This document shows positions 53,695 to 64,000 of a stretch of 64,000 nt of DNA, in pieces. How positions within the stretch are numbered: the stretch's first letter is position 1; each line of letters begins with the position of its first letter. The translations under genes were made by a program, and so were the position numbers. The notes below the pieces were generated by a model. That model was given only the letters and a program-made list of their open reading frames with translations, had not been told where the DNA came from and searched no databases. This stretch comes from Chrysogorgia sp. JL179-B06 (lineage: Eukaryota > Cnidaria > Anthozoa > Scleralcyonacea > Chrysogorgiidae), in assembly GCA_035772405.1 (NCBI GenBank), contig JAYKKM010000148.1, positions 1,152,501-1,216,500 on the forward strand, written 5' to 3'.

Positions 53695-53880
53695 AGTATA
53701 AGATTTTGGACGTTATCTACTTATCTCGGCCAATATTTACTCGATTTCAATTCTGAAAACAGATTTGGAATTAGCGAGTCCAAATACATAACGCACGTGC
53801 CCATAATATTACGCGGACGTGTATAACCTTCGTAAAAACCCATTTATGTAAAGATCACCACTCGCCAATGGCCTCCTTCG
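53695..53880 (+). repeat. Unnamed dispersed repeat, copy 1
   Basis: Begins AGATTTTGGACGTTATCT and contains CGATTTCAATTCTGAAAACA, GGAATTAGCGAGTCCAAATA and CACTCGCCAATGG. Related copies are at 58615-58765 and 58795-58980. No coding or transposon signature is recognised. Confidence 0.7.
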
Positions 53881-54054
53881 CCCAAAAATCCAAATATTAT
53901 CCGAATCAAACGGTTCACCCAAAACGGTTCCTTTTTACTTTGGTGCTACCATGCTCCGCTCAAATATATATGTATCAAGAGCCAGCCTTCATCAACAGTT
54001 CCACTGTTAAAATATTTCTTCAAAAGGAACGTTTAAAAATCTTTAATGAACAAC

Positions 54055-54080
54055 GTTTCGGGGCACTGCCCCTTCTTCAG
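54055..54080 (-). ncRNA. Hammerhead ribozyme-like core, PLE 2 left
   Basis: Minus strand CTGAAGA, perfect stem GGGGC/GCCCC with loop AGT, then GAAAC. Canonical core bases are all present. Confidence 0.65.
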
Positions 54081-54178
54081 GTTCAATAACCAGAGGAAAG
54101 CGCACCAGCTATTTAAGTATTTACAAATATGAATAAATTAGAATTTAAAATGAGAAGGATGACAGATAAAAATTAAAA

Positions 54179-55109
54179 TTAAAAGCAATCACGTTGATTA
54201 AGTCCTTTGGGAATAAAACAATCCAATTTATATGTCCAGAAGCCCTCACGTGTTGTGGGGTCATTAACATTAGTTTTATCAATAATAGTAACAGTTAAAT
54301 CAGTAATACCCCCATGGTCTTCGCTAAAAAAATGAGCATACAGATGTTCGCCAGGAATGTTCCTTTGTCCCTTGCCATATCTACAAAGACTGCTTTTGTG
54401 GTTGTTAAATCTCTTACGAAACGTTGTAATGGTACTGCCAACATACTGCTTATTACATTTAGTACACGATATCAAGTACACGACACCGGAAGAGTCGCAA
54501 TCAAAGGAATGATTAATGAAAAACGTTCGCTCGGATTCCATATCAGTAAATATACGCCCAACTGAGACGAACTTACATACCCACCGGCCTCGAAGGGGCT
54601 TCACTACAAGGAAGTTTAGCCCATACTAATTGATCTTTTAAATTACGAGATCGACGAAAGGACACAAATGGGTTGTTTGAAAATATTTCGCTAGTATTGG
54701 AGCAACTCGCAAGAATGGGCTGAAGTTCGGTTAAAATAGACGAAACCTTGGACAGAGAGGGATGAAAATCAAGAACCAAAGGGACGCTGTGCTGTAAAGA
54801 AGTTTGCTCCAATGATTTAGGTCGGAGCAATTCGCGACGAGATTTAAGTTTAACTTTACCAATTTGCGAATCAAGAAATTTGGCCTTATATCCCTTCTGT
54901 AAAAACCAAGATTTCATTTCCTCAGATTTCCTCTCAAAGTTGCTCTCATTACTACAAATCCGTCTTATACGAAGAGCCTGACTAAAAGGAATAGCCTGTT
55001 TGATACGGCCAGGGTGGCAAGATTTGCTATCTAGATATACTGGTGTGTGTCGGTGGGTTTCAGTACAATATAAATCAGTGGGAATATTGCCGCTATCGAC
55101 ACTTACCAT
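54179..55109 (-). pseudogene. PLE 2 RT C-terminus and GIY-YIG, left arm
   Basis: Frame 55109-54573 encodes the end of the RT (LDSKSCHPGRIKQAIPFSQA, RIRRICSNESNFERKSEEMK, then WFLQKGYKAKFLDSQIGKVK). Frame 54604-54179 encodes GVVYLISCTKCNKQYVGSTI and TFRKRFNNHKSSLCR, the GIY-YIG core with its downstream Arg, and ends EGFWTYKLDCFIPKGLNQRD. The two frames differ by one step around 54590, and the 5' half of the RT is missing. The nuclease part looks complete. Confidence 0.8.
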
Positions 55110-55148
55110 AACGTCTAGAAAGCAAAGGGTAAGTGTCGATATGACGTT

Positions 55149-56022
55149 ATGGTAAGTGTCGATAGCGGCAATATTTCCACTGATTTATATTGTAAACCGA
55201 CCGACACACACCAGTATCTAGATAGCAAATCTTGCCACCCTGGCCATATCAAACGGGCTATTCCTTTTAGTCAGGCTCTTCGTATAAGACGGATTTGTAG
55301 TAATGAGAGCAACTTTGAGAGGAAATCTGAGGAAATGAAATCTTGGTTTTTACAGAAGGGATATAAGGCCAAATTTCTTGATTCGCAAATTGGTAAAGTT
55401 AAACGTAAATCTCGTCGCGAATTGCTCCGACCTAAATCATTGGAGCAAACTTCTGTACAACACAGCGTCCCTTTGGTTCTTGATTTTCATCCCTCTCTGT
55501 CCAAGGTTTCATCTATTTTAACCGAACTTCAGCCCATTCTTGCGAGTTGCTCCAATACTAGCGAAATATTTTCAAACAACCCATTTGTGTCCTTTCGTCG
55601 ATCTCGTAATTTAAAAGATCAATTAGTATGGGCTAAACTTCCTTGTAGTGAAGCCCCTTCGAGGCCGGTGGGTATGTAAGTTCGTCTCAGTTGGGCGTAT
55701 ATTTACTGATATGGAATCCGAGCGAACGTTTTTCATTAATCATTCCTTTGATTGCGACTCTTCCGGTGTCGTGTACTTGATATCGTGTACTAAATGTAAT
55801 AAGAGGTATGTTGGCAGTACCATTACAACGTTTCGTAAGAGATTTAACAACCACAAAAGCAGTCTTTGTAGATATGGCAAGGGACAAAGGAACATTCCTG
55901 GCGAACATCTGTATGCTCATTTTTTTAGCGAAGACCATGGGGGTATTACTGATTTAACTGTTACTATTATTGATAAAACTAATGTTAATGCCCCACAACA
56001 CGTGAGGGCTTCTGGAATATAA
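55149..56022 (+). pseudogene. PLE 2 RT C-terminus and GIY-YIG, right arm
   Basis: Mirror copy of 54179-55109. Differences include LDSKSCHPGHIKRAIPFSQA, NKRYVGSTI and an altered C-terminal end (VNAPQHVRASGI), caused by a small frame change near 55990. The same RT/nuclease frame step near 55650 is present in both arms. Confidence 0.8.
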
Positions 56023-56169
56023 ATTGGATTGTTTTATTCCCAAAGGACTTAATCAACGTGATTGCTTTTAATTTTAATTTTTATCTGTCATCCTTCTCAT
56101 TTTAAATTCTAATTTATTCATATTTGTAAATACTTAAATAGCTGGTGCGCTTTCCTCTGGTTATTGAAC

Positions 56170-56195
56170 CTGAAGAAGGGGCAGTGCCCCGAAAC
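56170..56195 (+). ncRNA. Hammerhead ribozyme-like core, PLE 2 right
   Basis: CTGAAGA at 56170-56176, stem GGGGC-AGT-GCCCC, then GAAAC at 56191-56195. Identical to the left-arm core in opposite orientation. Confidence 0.65.
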
Positions 56196-56238
56196 GTTGT
56201 TCATTAAAGATTTTTAAACGTTCCTTTTGAAGAAATAT

Positions 56239-56374
<136 letters not shown>

Positions 56375-56492
56375 GCGGGATCAAAATTACTACTATCTTA
56401 AACCAGCGCCTTAGACCACTCGGCCACGCTACCAATTTGTAATACTTTATCCACTATAGTTCTCGTGACATTGCTATGCTTTAAGTAATATT

Positions 56493-56620
56493 TAAAGGCC
56501 GAGAAAGAGCACTAGACCGGGTTATCAAGTACGAGGATTTGTTCCAGTCCGAGGCAAAGCTGAGGACTGGAACAAATCCGAGTACTAGAAAACCGGTCTA
56601 GTCCGATTTCGAGGCCTTTG
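56493..56620. repeat. Long imperfect hairpin, MITE-like
   Basis: AAAGGCCGAGAAAGAGCACT and onward to GGATTTGTTCCAGTCC pairs with GGACTGGAACAAATCC and onward to GAGGCCTTT around a 14-base loop. Total length about 128 bp. Confidence 0.8.
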
Positions 56621-56652
56621 AATGACTTCTCAAAAGCAAAACAGGCGTGTTA

Positions 56653-56863
56653 AGGCCCTTCTACACGATACGATTCATCGTATACGATTGTCATTCTGGC
56701 GTACGTTGTCGTATACGATTGTCATTCTGGCGTATGCAATTGTTTGCACACGACATAATTCTTGTTTATGATTCGATGGCGAATGTTGACACGCGTGTAC
56801 AGTTTGATCACATACAGCAAGATGACAATCGTATACGACAAATCGTATCGTGTAGATGGGCCT
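56653..56863. mobile_element. Harbinger-like MITE with TTA duplication
   Basis: 211 bp with inverted ends AGGCCCTTCTACACGATACG and AGGCCCATCTACACGATACG (as read inward from each side), extending to about 44 bp with a few mismatches. TTA flanks both sides (56650-56652 and 56864-56866), as in PIF/Harbinger. A TTAA-type reading would be one base asymmetric. Confidence 0.75.
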
Positions 56864-57446
56864 TTAAAATGCATTGAAATTTACTTGTTTTTCATGCTCG
56901 ATTAGTTCTTGACGTCATATTCGCAGCACCGGTTCTTGTCCTCTGCCCAGTACTTTACTGGCATTTCTAGTGTCATCACGTGGTTCAATTTAGAAGATCT
57001 GATTGAATAATTTGCTCATGAATTATTAATGAGTTTGAGAATGTTAGTTCTTTCTACGTTTACCTAAAATTTAAATCCGTATTCCCATCATGTAATTGAT
57101 ACACGGTGAGTTCTTTCTACGCTTATATAAAATTTAAACCCGCATTCACATCATGTAATCCATTCCATTCCATCTCTAGAATTAATTAAGAAAAATAATT
57201 TACGGTAATGTTGCAATAAAATAAAATGAGCAATGGCAGCGGTGAGACTCGAACCCACGCTATCGAAATGACTGGTGCCTAAACCAGCGCCTTAGACCAC
57301 TCGGCCACGTACCAATGCACACAAAATAACAAAAATAACTCTCACGTCAATGGATAACGTAAGGTGAGCTCTTTTCTACAAAGCATTAAATATCCATCCA
57401 AATTATCATTGTCAAAAATATTTCATAAATTATAATAATAATGAGT

Positions 57447-57527
57447 GGCAGCGATGGGATTCGAACGCACGCCATCGAAATGACTGCTGCCTAAAACCAG
57501 CGCCTTAGACTACTCGGCCGCGCTACC
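57447..57527 (-). tRNA. tRNA-Leu(TAG)-like sequence, probably a SINE head
   Basis: 81 bases. Acceptor GGTAGCG pairs fully with CGCTGCC. The anticodon loop TTTAGGC gives TAG within stem CTGGT/AGCAG (one mismatch). Box B reads GCGTTCGAATC. A T-stem mismatch and the neighbouring repeats argue against a working tRNA. Confidence 0.45.
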
Positions 57528-58129
57528 AATTTGTAAAAGCTTATCAACTATAGTTAGCGTGACATTGCTATGCTAGTTTAGTGTGAGTTCTTATCTACGT
57601 AATTTACCTAACATTTAAATCTATATTCCCATCATGTAACTGGTACACGGTGAATTCTTTATACGTTTGTATAAAATTTAAACCTGTATTCGCATCATGT
57701 AATACATTTCATTCCATCTCTATGATTGATTAAGAAAAATAGGCTACTCATGTCATGTCATCTTGTAATAAAATAAAATGAGTAATGGGGCAGTGCTATT
57801 AAGCCACTATACCAATTCGTTAAATAGAATGCAGAATAGCTCATGTGACAATGCTATATGGTATACTATGAGTTCATTCTACGTTTACATAACATATAGA
57901 CCCGTATTCGCATCATACATGTATATGTTATACATTTCATTCCACATCTAGGATAATTAAGAAAGTGAAAATTTAAGATAATCGTGCAATAAAATAAAAT
58001 GAGTAGTGGTAGCGGTGGGATTCGAACCGACGCCATCGAAATGTACGTTGCCTTAAAGCAGCGCCTTAGACCAGTCGACCATTTAGTCGACCATTTAAAC
58101 CATGAGCGCCTTGGACCAGTCGGCATTAT

Positions 58130-58614
58130 TTCTGCGTTTACAATTCATATTTCATTTCATTCGATCTCTAAAATCAACAACACGCCAGCTAGGCGTTGAC
58201 TCGGGATAGTTGGGCTAGTGGGAAAATTCAGCTATTTGAATGCAATACAGCTAAATATTCAATAGCGTAGAGTCTGGCTGCTATTAATAGCTCAAAAAGC
58301 GGACAAACAAACCAAATTTGACTCACAAATGATTGCAAATGAGCTATTTATTTTGTTATGGCCGCAAGAATTATGGGTAAAAGCGGACAAACATCGGTAC
58401 TGACGTCATCTCGACGGAGCGCTATTAAGGTTGTCTTTAAATTCAAAACTCAAAACGTCAAACTATAAGAGCGAAAAGCATGATGGGCGCTTGCGTGTGC
58501 AGGTTAGTTTGAATTATTGCGGGTTGTGCATGTGATACAAAATGCCACCAACATACAGCGACCCGCAATAATACCGATCATATCACTTCGTCTGCCACTA
58601 ACAGACATCGCACG
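58130..58614. other. No gene seen
   Basis: Intermediate GC with no supported frame. A short inverted theme CAGCTATTTGAATG/ATTCAATAGC lies at 58228-58266. Confidence 0.3.
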
Positions 58615-58765
58615 TAGATTTTGAACGTTATCTCGGCCAATATGTACTCGATTTCAATCCTGAAATCAGATTCGGAATTGTAACCGAGTCTTAATACATA
58701 TAATACGCGTCTATTATATTGCGAGAAGGTGCATATAACTTCGTAAAAACGGTTTATCTACTTAT
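58615..58765 (+). repeat. Unnamed dispersed repeat, copy 2
   Basis: AGATTTTGAACGTTATCTCG then TACTCGATTTCAATCCTGAA and AACTTCGTAAAAACGGTTTA; related to 53695-53880. Confidence 0.65.
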
Positions 58766-58794
58766 ATTATTTTTATATATTATTGTCGTATATT

Positions 58795-58980
58795 ATTTTG
58801 AACGTTATCTCGATGAATATTTAACCGTTTTCAATTCTGAAAACAGATTTGGAATTAGCGAGTCTAAATACATAACACACTGTTATATTACGCAAATGTG
58901 TATACTCTTCGTGAAAACCTCTTTATGTAGTTCGTCAAATTACCACTCGCGAATGGCCGCCGTTCGGTTGTTTTCAAATT
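58795..58980 (+). repeat. Unnamed dispersed repeat, copy 3
   Basis: TTTTGAACGTTATCTCGATG, then GGAATTAGCGAGTCTAAATA and ACCACTCGCGAATGGCC; tandem with copy 2. Confidence 0.65.
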
Positions 58981-59319
58981 TTGTCCGATTCAAAACGACA
59001 TTTTACTTCCTTATAAGGAGTGGTCCTTCCATGTGCGGCTTATATATATACATGTATACATATGCGAACTATTCGTGAGAAATCGATCCCTGCCACGTCG
59101 AGATTATCACCCGTCCGTCGCTTGCGAGGGGATAAAGTGTTTTATGGATTAGCATGATCACGTGATTCACAACAGAGCCTACAGTGTATTAACGTGTTTA
59201 GAACAGCCCAAACAAATGTCATTGTTGCTGGCCAATGATGTTGCTTTAGTCGACCATGTTTATAACTTATCTATGGTTTACTGTATATAGTATGTGATGT
59301 TATGTGATTAAGCTAGTAT

Positions 59320-59541
59320 TGTGGGGAATATTTCCTGTCGCCTCGTCTTTCCCAGTGACACCAAAGTTACTCATGGTGTTTTGTAAACGATTTATTTAAT
59401 CTGATATTGACTCACACTCACTCTCAAACTTCACAAGGAAAAGGTCTCTTCTCGCACATTGCTTGATGTCACGTGACCAAAAACAAAATAAAAACACATC
59501 GTTCAAATGTCGATCGATAAGCTTAATAACGATTTCGTACA
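59320..59541 (-). repeat. BEL/Pao 2, 3' LTR
   Basis: On the minus strand starts TGTACGAAATCG directly after the polypurine tract and ends CCCCACA. The left boundary is chosen from the TG...CA rule, since the partner LTR is outside the window. Confidence 0.6.
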
Positions 59542-59595
59542 CCCTCCCCCTATTTTAGAGCCGAAGCAGCTCAAATATTAATCCTTAGCTATAGT

Positions 59596-60793
59596 TCAAA
59601 GTTCCTCCTCTTCGATCCCCTTTATGAAATCCTTGGCTGCTTCCTTTGCCTTTCTAGTCGGTCTAGGAACGAAGGGATCTGCTTCTGGATTTGACTTCCA
59701 TGTTGTCATCGTGTAGGAATCACCAAACTCTAATTCGCATACCAATTGTAAAGGTCGCTCAATGTAGCCATTCCCGAGTTTCAGCTTCAGACCACGCACT
59801 GCTCCGTCCTTACCAGTTACGTTTCGTACTACTCGACCGAGTCTCCACTTGGCTTTATCCTTCGTGTCGCCTTTCAACAGCACATCTCCCCCAATCTTTG
59901 GCACGGTTCCTCCACTTTTACCACTGTAACTACGAGCTCTCTCATCTAGGGCGTGAACATACTCTCTCTTGAATCTCTTTCGTATATGCTCCTTGTTTCT
60001 TTGTATGAACGCTGCACGTCTCGTGAGGCTTTCTTCTCCGATCCTCTCCAGGTCTTCATCCATAACTGGTGTTGATTTTCCTCTCAACAGTACATTAGGT
60101 GTAAGGACAGCTAGGCTGTTCAAATTCCTCACCTTGGTACAAAAGTGGGCGTTCGTTCATGGTTTGTTCGACGTCATACAGCACTTCTTCAAATTCGCGA
60201 TACAGAAGCACTTTCTTTCCAATCACCTTCGACAGACTTCTTTTCATCATTCCTATCAGTCGCTCGAAAAAGCCTCCCCACCTAGGGGCGCGAGACAAGT
60301 TAAACTTCCATTTGATTTGATGATTTCCCAAATAATTTGCCAGGTCACGATCCTTCTTTAACGTGGACAACCATTTGCCTGTCGCGACAAACGTTTTTTC
60401 GTTGTCACTCACCATAGTATGTGGACATCCTCTTCGTGCAATAAACTCCTTGAGCAACTCCTTGGCAGATAAGTCTGGGCAGAGTTTCAGGTGCACTGCT
60501 CGTATGCTGGCACATGTCAACAAGGCGATGTAAGCTTTACCAGTTGTAGTCTTCGTGATCTTGTAGTAAACTGGTCCTGCGAAATTCACCCCTGTGACGG
60601 CAAATGGATCCGTCAGTTCGACTCTGAAGTGAGGTAGTTTAGACATTGCTGTCGCTGGTATAGGCTTCACACGATATCTTCGACAGGCATTGCATTTGTG
60701 GATTACCCCTTTTACCAACGACCTCAGTTTAGACTCCGGGGTAGACTCCGGGGTAGATATATTGGCGAATATCCTGGCACTCTTCCGACGCAT
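59596..60793 (-). pseudogene. BEL/Pao 2 integrase with C-terminal domain
   Basis: Zinc-binding and linker text KGVIHKCNACRRYRVKP leads into the core FAVTGVNFAGPVYYKITKTT (first catalytic Asp replaced by Asn in VNFAG), then GCPHTMVSDNEKTFVATGKW (second Asp), RAPRWGGFFERLIGMMKRSL (catalytic Glu in FFERL) and YREFEEVLYDVEQTMNERPL. The C-terminal Pao domain contains LTPNVLLRGK, RRAAFIQRNKEHIRKRFKRE and KGDTKDKAKWRLGRV. A frame step near 60110 separates the parts. The Asp-to-Asn change would disable integration if real. Confidence 0.8.
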
Positions 60794-61221
60794 CTAAATA
60801 TTCCTTCGTCATCTTTCTTGAGATCAATGTCTGACTTTACTTCGTGGTAAGTAGTCCGGTTTGCTTCTTATTTTTGCAGTTATTGCAAAATCGCTTCACA
60901 TAGGTAGTCACTCTCAGCAGTTTCCAGTAAGAGGAGTATTTTTCCAGTAGAGTAGAAATGATGTCAGCTTCATTATTCTGTTCTGTTGCTTGCAGACTCT
61001 TCTTCTTAGGTGCTATTCTCTCTTGGTTGCTTTCTACAGATTCAGAAACTTCTGGTTGCTGTGGCCATCTGCTAGGATCTCTCAGCCACTCCGGACCGTG
61101 AAACCACAATTCTCCCAGGTTGGTTGATGCTGTTCCCCTGCTGCTGAGATCACTTGGATTGTCGTTGGTTGGGACATGATGCCAATGGAGGTCTTCGTTA
61201 TCTCTTATGACTTTCGTGCGG

Positions 61222-61788
61222 TTATGTACAAATTGCGACCAAGTTCCTTGACCTTGAACTCAAATAAAGCACTGTGGTACTGTCTGTCCAACAGTGATGC
61301 TCCTGAATGAGATCTTCTGGTAAAGTTCTCTTGACATGGCTCATAAGCTTGCTGAGTGCATGGGCAGCAACCAGCTCCAAGCGTTGAATTGACAGGTGTT
61401 TCGGTGCGATCCTAGACTTGGCTACCAATAAATTCTGACGACTGGGTTCGTTGCTGTAGAATAAAAGAGCGTAGATAGCCACTCCAATCGCTAACTTGCT
61501 CGCGTCACCAAATCCGTGTAGAACGAATTTTTCTACTCCACTTCCAACAACGCTGCGCGGAATACTTATAAAGGGCTGTTCCTTCATAGATCTTAACCAC
61601 TTCTCCCATTGGTTGCATATATCGCTCGGTACCTCCTCATCCCACGTCAAATTTCTCAGACATACTTCACTGTATAGCAGCTTTCCTACGATGACCACTG
61701 GTGCAAAAATACCAATAAGGTCGAATATACTGTTGACCGTCGATAACATCTTTCGTTTGGTCAAGGGGCCATTGCCATTTTTCTCCAA
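61222..61788 (-). pseudogene. BEL/Pao 2 RNase H region
   Basis: Encodes KRKMLSTVNSIFDLIGIFAP, LTWDEEVPSDICNQWEKWL, FVLHGFGDASKLAIGVAIYA and LSIQRLELVAAHALSKLMSH, then CWTDSTTVLYLSSRS, the RNase H acidic positions. A frame step after 61260 interrupts it. 61109-60837 continues the polyprotein weakly (VWFHGPEWLRDPSRWPQQPE). Confidence 0.8.
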
Positions 61789-61796
61789 ACATTCTT

Positions 61797-62868
61797 CTAG
61801 GTTGATGGTAAACTTGTCTTCTTTTTTGTTTCATGCAGTTCCAAGGATCTTTGTCTCGCTCGGTTTTGTTCCGACCACTGTTTTCGCATAGGTTGTGATG
61901 TCTTGGCCCTCAGAAAAGCTACTGGTATCATAACTCTCCACCAACTCTTGAACATTGCTGTGCCACTTGTGAAGTTTAAATCCACCCTCTTCCAAAATTT
62001 GTGTTGCTTCACTCTTGAACTGTTGTAACTGCTCACATCCATCTCCACCGGACTGAACATCATCAACATACATGTACATGTAGGTATCCTCCACGGTCTC
62101 TTTAGTAGGTCCATACTGACTGATGTGCTTCTGAAGAGTTGCACCCAGGATATATGGACTTGGCCCTGAACCAAATACCACTCGAGTAAATCGGTAGGCA
62201 ACAACCCCTTTTTCTTCCAAATTGTTCCACAGCAGTCGCAGGGCATCTCTGCCTTCTGGGTCAATCTTGATCTGTAAAAACGCCTTCTGTATGTCTCCAG
62301 TAATGCAGTTTGGCTTTACTCGGTTCCTGAGTAAGATGTCGAAGAGGTTTGGTTGTAAGGGAGGACCAGTCTCCAGACAATCATCCAGAGATGGCAGTTG
62401 AGCGTCTTGTTTTGCCGAACAGTCATAAACTATTCTCAACTTTGTTGATTCAGCACTCTCTTTAATCACTGGCTGGTGGGGAATGTAATGAATGGTGTCT
62501 GCTGTTGGTAGATCTAGAACAGGCTCTAGGATACCTTCTTCAAGTTGTTCCTTCATTATTTCATGGTACTCTTCAAGCTTTTGCATTTTCTCTGGTCGTC
62601 GTGTTGTACTTTGTAGTTTTGCAGTTGTCAGTCCCGTATTAGTAGGTAAAGGTGAATGGTCTGGTTTCCATGGTAATCGTGTAGAGTAGGTCCCATCTTC
62701 CAATCGTTGTAGCTGATCTTGAAATTGTTCATGAACTAGTCCTTGCTTCTGATCTGCTTCAGATAGTCCTAGCACTTCTAGTGAACACATCTGTTCAAAC
62801 TCCTCCTGACCTGTCTTTAGAAGCAGGTAATTTCTCTCTTGTTGGGTCTGTATCTGGATTTGGTCCAA
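61797..62868 (-). pseudogene. BEL/Pao 2 reverse transcriptase
   Basis: Encodes LPWKPDHSPLPTNTGLTTAK, KLRIVYDCSAKQDAQLPSLD (motif region before A), NCITGDIQKAFLQIKIDPEG (motif A Asp), FTRVVFGSGPSPYILGATLQ (motif B) and TYMYMYVDDVQSGG with the catalytic YVDD. The frame is open for 345 codons. A frame step to the protease lies near 62830 and another to the RNase H near 61800. Otherwise well preserved. Confidence 0.85.
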
Positions 62869-63469
62869 GTACTGGTGGCTCAGTTGTCTTTATCCTCTGG
62901 TAATCAGCTGCACCCAAGACAATGTGCACTGGCAATTTCTCCTCTGCCGTGTCCTCATCACAGAAGTTTAGTCGCTTTAGTCGGTAGTTGTCTTTCTTTA
63001 ACTCGGAGATATGTGGATTTGGAAGATGGGTTAGAATCGGCTTCTCGGCATTGACACATTCAAGATCTATGTGAAAGTTTTCCATGGCATTGGATTCGAC
63101 ACGAACCTTGTATACTTCTACTTTCTTATCTACAGTCCCATACATCTGTTCAATAACTCTTCTCTCAACTCTGCTTGGTTTTAGGTCAGCCTTTGTTATC
63201 AGGTCAGTACAAATGTAGGAACTCCCAGCCCCAGTATCCATCATCAGTCTTGCTTGCACCCCATTTACCTTGGCTATCACAGATGCATGGATGGTAGTGT
63301 TCCTGTCACGGGCACCAAGATTTCTTTCAGAGGGTTTGTCAGAACCAAAGGTGGTGCTTGGAAGTGGATCTGGTTTGGTGGTGGTGCTTGGACTTCGGTC
63401 TGGTTTGGCTGAATTACATACAGATGTGTGATGTCTTCCATTACACTTGGTACTGTACATCCCCAACAT
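62795..63469 (-). pseudogene. BEL/Pao 2 protease region
   Basis: The aspartic protease active site reads VQARLMMDTGAGSSYICTDL (DTG), followed by RRVIEQMYGTVDKKVEVYKV and PVHIVLGAADYQRIKTTEPP, the second half of the fold. The N-terminal part has the histidine-cysteine block CNGRHHTSVC of a third zinc knuckle. Frame step to gag near 63440. Confidence 0.8.
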
Positions 63470-63849
63470 CTACACTTTGAAGTCATATGTCCCTGGCCAG
63501 TACAATTGTAACACAGTTTGTTGCTCTGTAAAATCTCCTTCCTTGAAGCGATGTCAAGCACCTTAGTACAATCCACACTTCGATGATTACCCAGGCCACA
63601 ATACACACACGTTTGAGGTCTACGGTTTGATTGGTTAGAATTTGTACCAGTCATAAACAACTTGTCCTTCACCCTTTTATCGTTAAATCCATCGCGAGGT
63701 GGTTTCTTGTGGTTGTCTGATTCTTCACCTGATATTGGAGGTAAGGGATTCTTATCAGTGTATTTCCTTAGGTTTTTCACCAATTTTTCAAGCCCCCATT
63801 CTTCCCAATTGTTGTCCATCTGTGTTAGTGCTTCTCTCATTGGTCTCAA
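63277..63849 (-). pseudogene. BEL/Pao 2 gag C-terminus with zinc knuckles
   Basis: Contains NNWEEWGLEKLVKNLRKYTD, then CVYCGLGNHRSVDCTKV and LCYNCTGQGHMTSKC, two CCHC-type knuckles that bind element RNA. The frame stays open past the knuckles into a non-homologous overlap with the protease, which marks a frame step near 63450. The upstream gag region continues to and beyond the window end. Confidence 0.8.
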
Positions 63850-64000
63850 CTTGTCAACAAGGCTGTAAACATAACTCTGTGCACTCGCAATCTTCTTCTC
63901 GTGGTCAGTGTTCTCACTGTTCTAGCAAGATCGTTGTAAAAACCACGAGTTTCTCTCACCTTGTGTGTACTTGTGATGGTTGGCAGAGATTCCAATTCCT

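Larger units (their letters stand above)
54011..56238. mobile_element. Penelope-like element 2, head-to-head palindrome
   Basis: Two copies of the 3' half of one Penelope-like element face away from each other (54011-55114 minus, 55143-56238 plus) around a 28-base spacer. Each arm holds the RT C-terminus, a GIY-YIG domain, a 3' UTR and a hammerhead core at the outer end. The right arm ends at a (TA)n array. Confidence 0.9.
56385..58090 (-). repeat. Cluster of tRNA-Leu-derived SINE-like repeats
   Basis: At least four tRNA-Leu-like heads on the minus strand (near 56385-56437, 57235-57313, 57447-57527, 58003-58085) share GTGGCCGAGTGGTCTAAGGC or close variants. They are followed by related bodies containing TTTTATTTTATT, CATGATG and GTAGAAAGAACTCAC-like blocks. 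The first head is cut by the (TA)n array. A headless body lies at about 57570-57800. Confidence 0.7.
59320..64000 (-). mobile_element. BEL/Pao retrotransposon 2 (5' end outside window)
   Basis: A 3' LTR (59320-59541), a polypurine tract (AGGGGGAGGG, about 59542-59552) and an almost continuous minus-strand gag-pol reaching the window end. Frames shift at only a few points, so it is younger than BEL/Pao 1. The 5' LTR would lie beyond 64000. Confidence 0.85.

Noticed and set aside
57235..57313. Functional tRNA-Leu gene
   Set aside because: One base is missing in the acceptor arm and one in the anticodon loop, and related repeats surround it.

Overview
The window looks like repeat-rich nuclear DNA of a marine invertebrate, most likely a cnidarian. 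The evidence is spliced animal-type genes, a DZIP3-like HEPN exon of the kind common in cnidarian innate-immunity-type proteins, and a mix of BEL/Pao, Ty3/Gypsy, RTE-like, CR1/L2-like, Penelope, P-element, hAT, Crypton and protein-primed DNA polymerase B elements. The species is inferred, not proven. There is no bacterial operon structure. Almost every long reading frame belongs to a mobile element, and most are broken.

Layout. 1-470: tail of a Gypsy pol. 590-2800: decayed fragments. 3080-32502: one RTE-like LINE split into four collinear pieces by insertions. The first insertion (3724-16193) is a 12.5 kb near-perfect palindrome with two outward-reading protein-primed DNA polymerase B genes, BRO-N remnants, hairpins and duplicated promoter-like modules. 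At its centre are five 66-bp tandem repeats and a separate TTAA-flanked element. The second is a LINE 3' fragment (16805-17034). The third is a CR1/L2-like LINE (17945-29520), itself interrupted by a hAT element with a perfect 8-bp target duplication and by a 6-kb P-type element with two convergent genes, followed by a second truncated CR1/L2-like LINE (29521-31985).

33100-34900 holds a Crypton fragment, a remnant of a second polymerase B family and a tRNA-derived SINE. 36140-49847 (minus strand) is the only convincing host gene: three exons whose phases agree, encoding a HEPN domain followed by a coiled coil. Its 11.7-kb second intron contains a BEL/Pao retrotransposon with both LTRs, itself carrying a full-length LINE with an intact 1126-codon ORF (2A-like motif, PHD finger, endonuclease, reverse transcriptase), a MITE and other insertions.

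50400-56400 is a Penelope-like cluster. It has one copy with inverted terminal repeats, one 2.2-kb head-to-head palindrome, and a small inverted pair. All carry hammerhead-ribozyme-like cores and most abut long (TA)n arrays. 56400-59100 has MITEs, a tRNA-Leu-derived SINE cluster and an unnamed dispersed repeat. 59320 to the window end is a second BEL/Pao element on the minus strand, fairly well preserved, with its 5' end outside the window.

The strongest candidates for something undescribed are the palindromic polymerase element, the two-gene P element whose C-terminal transposase-like domain sits on a separate zinc-finger gene, and the paired hammerhead/Penelope palindromes.
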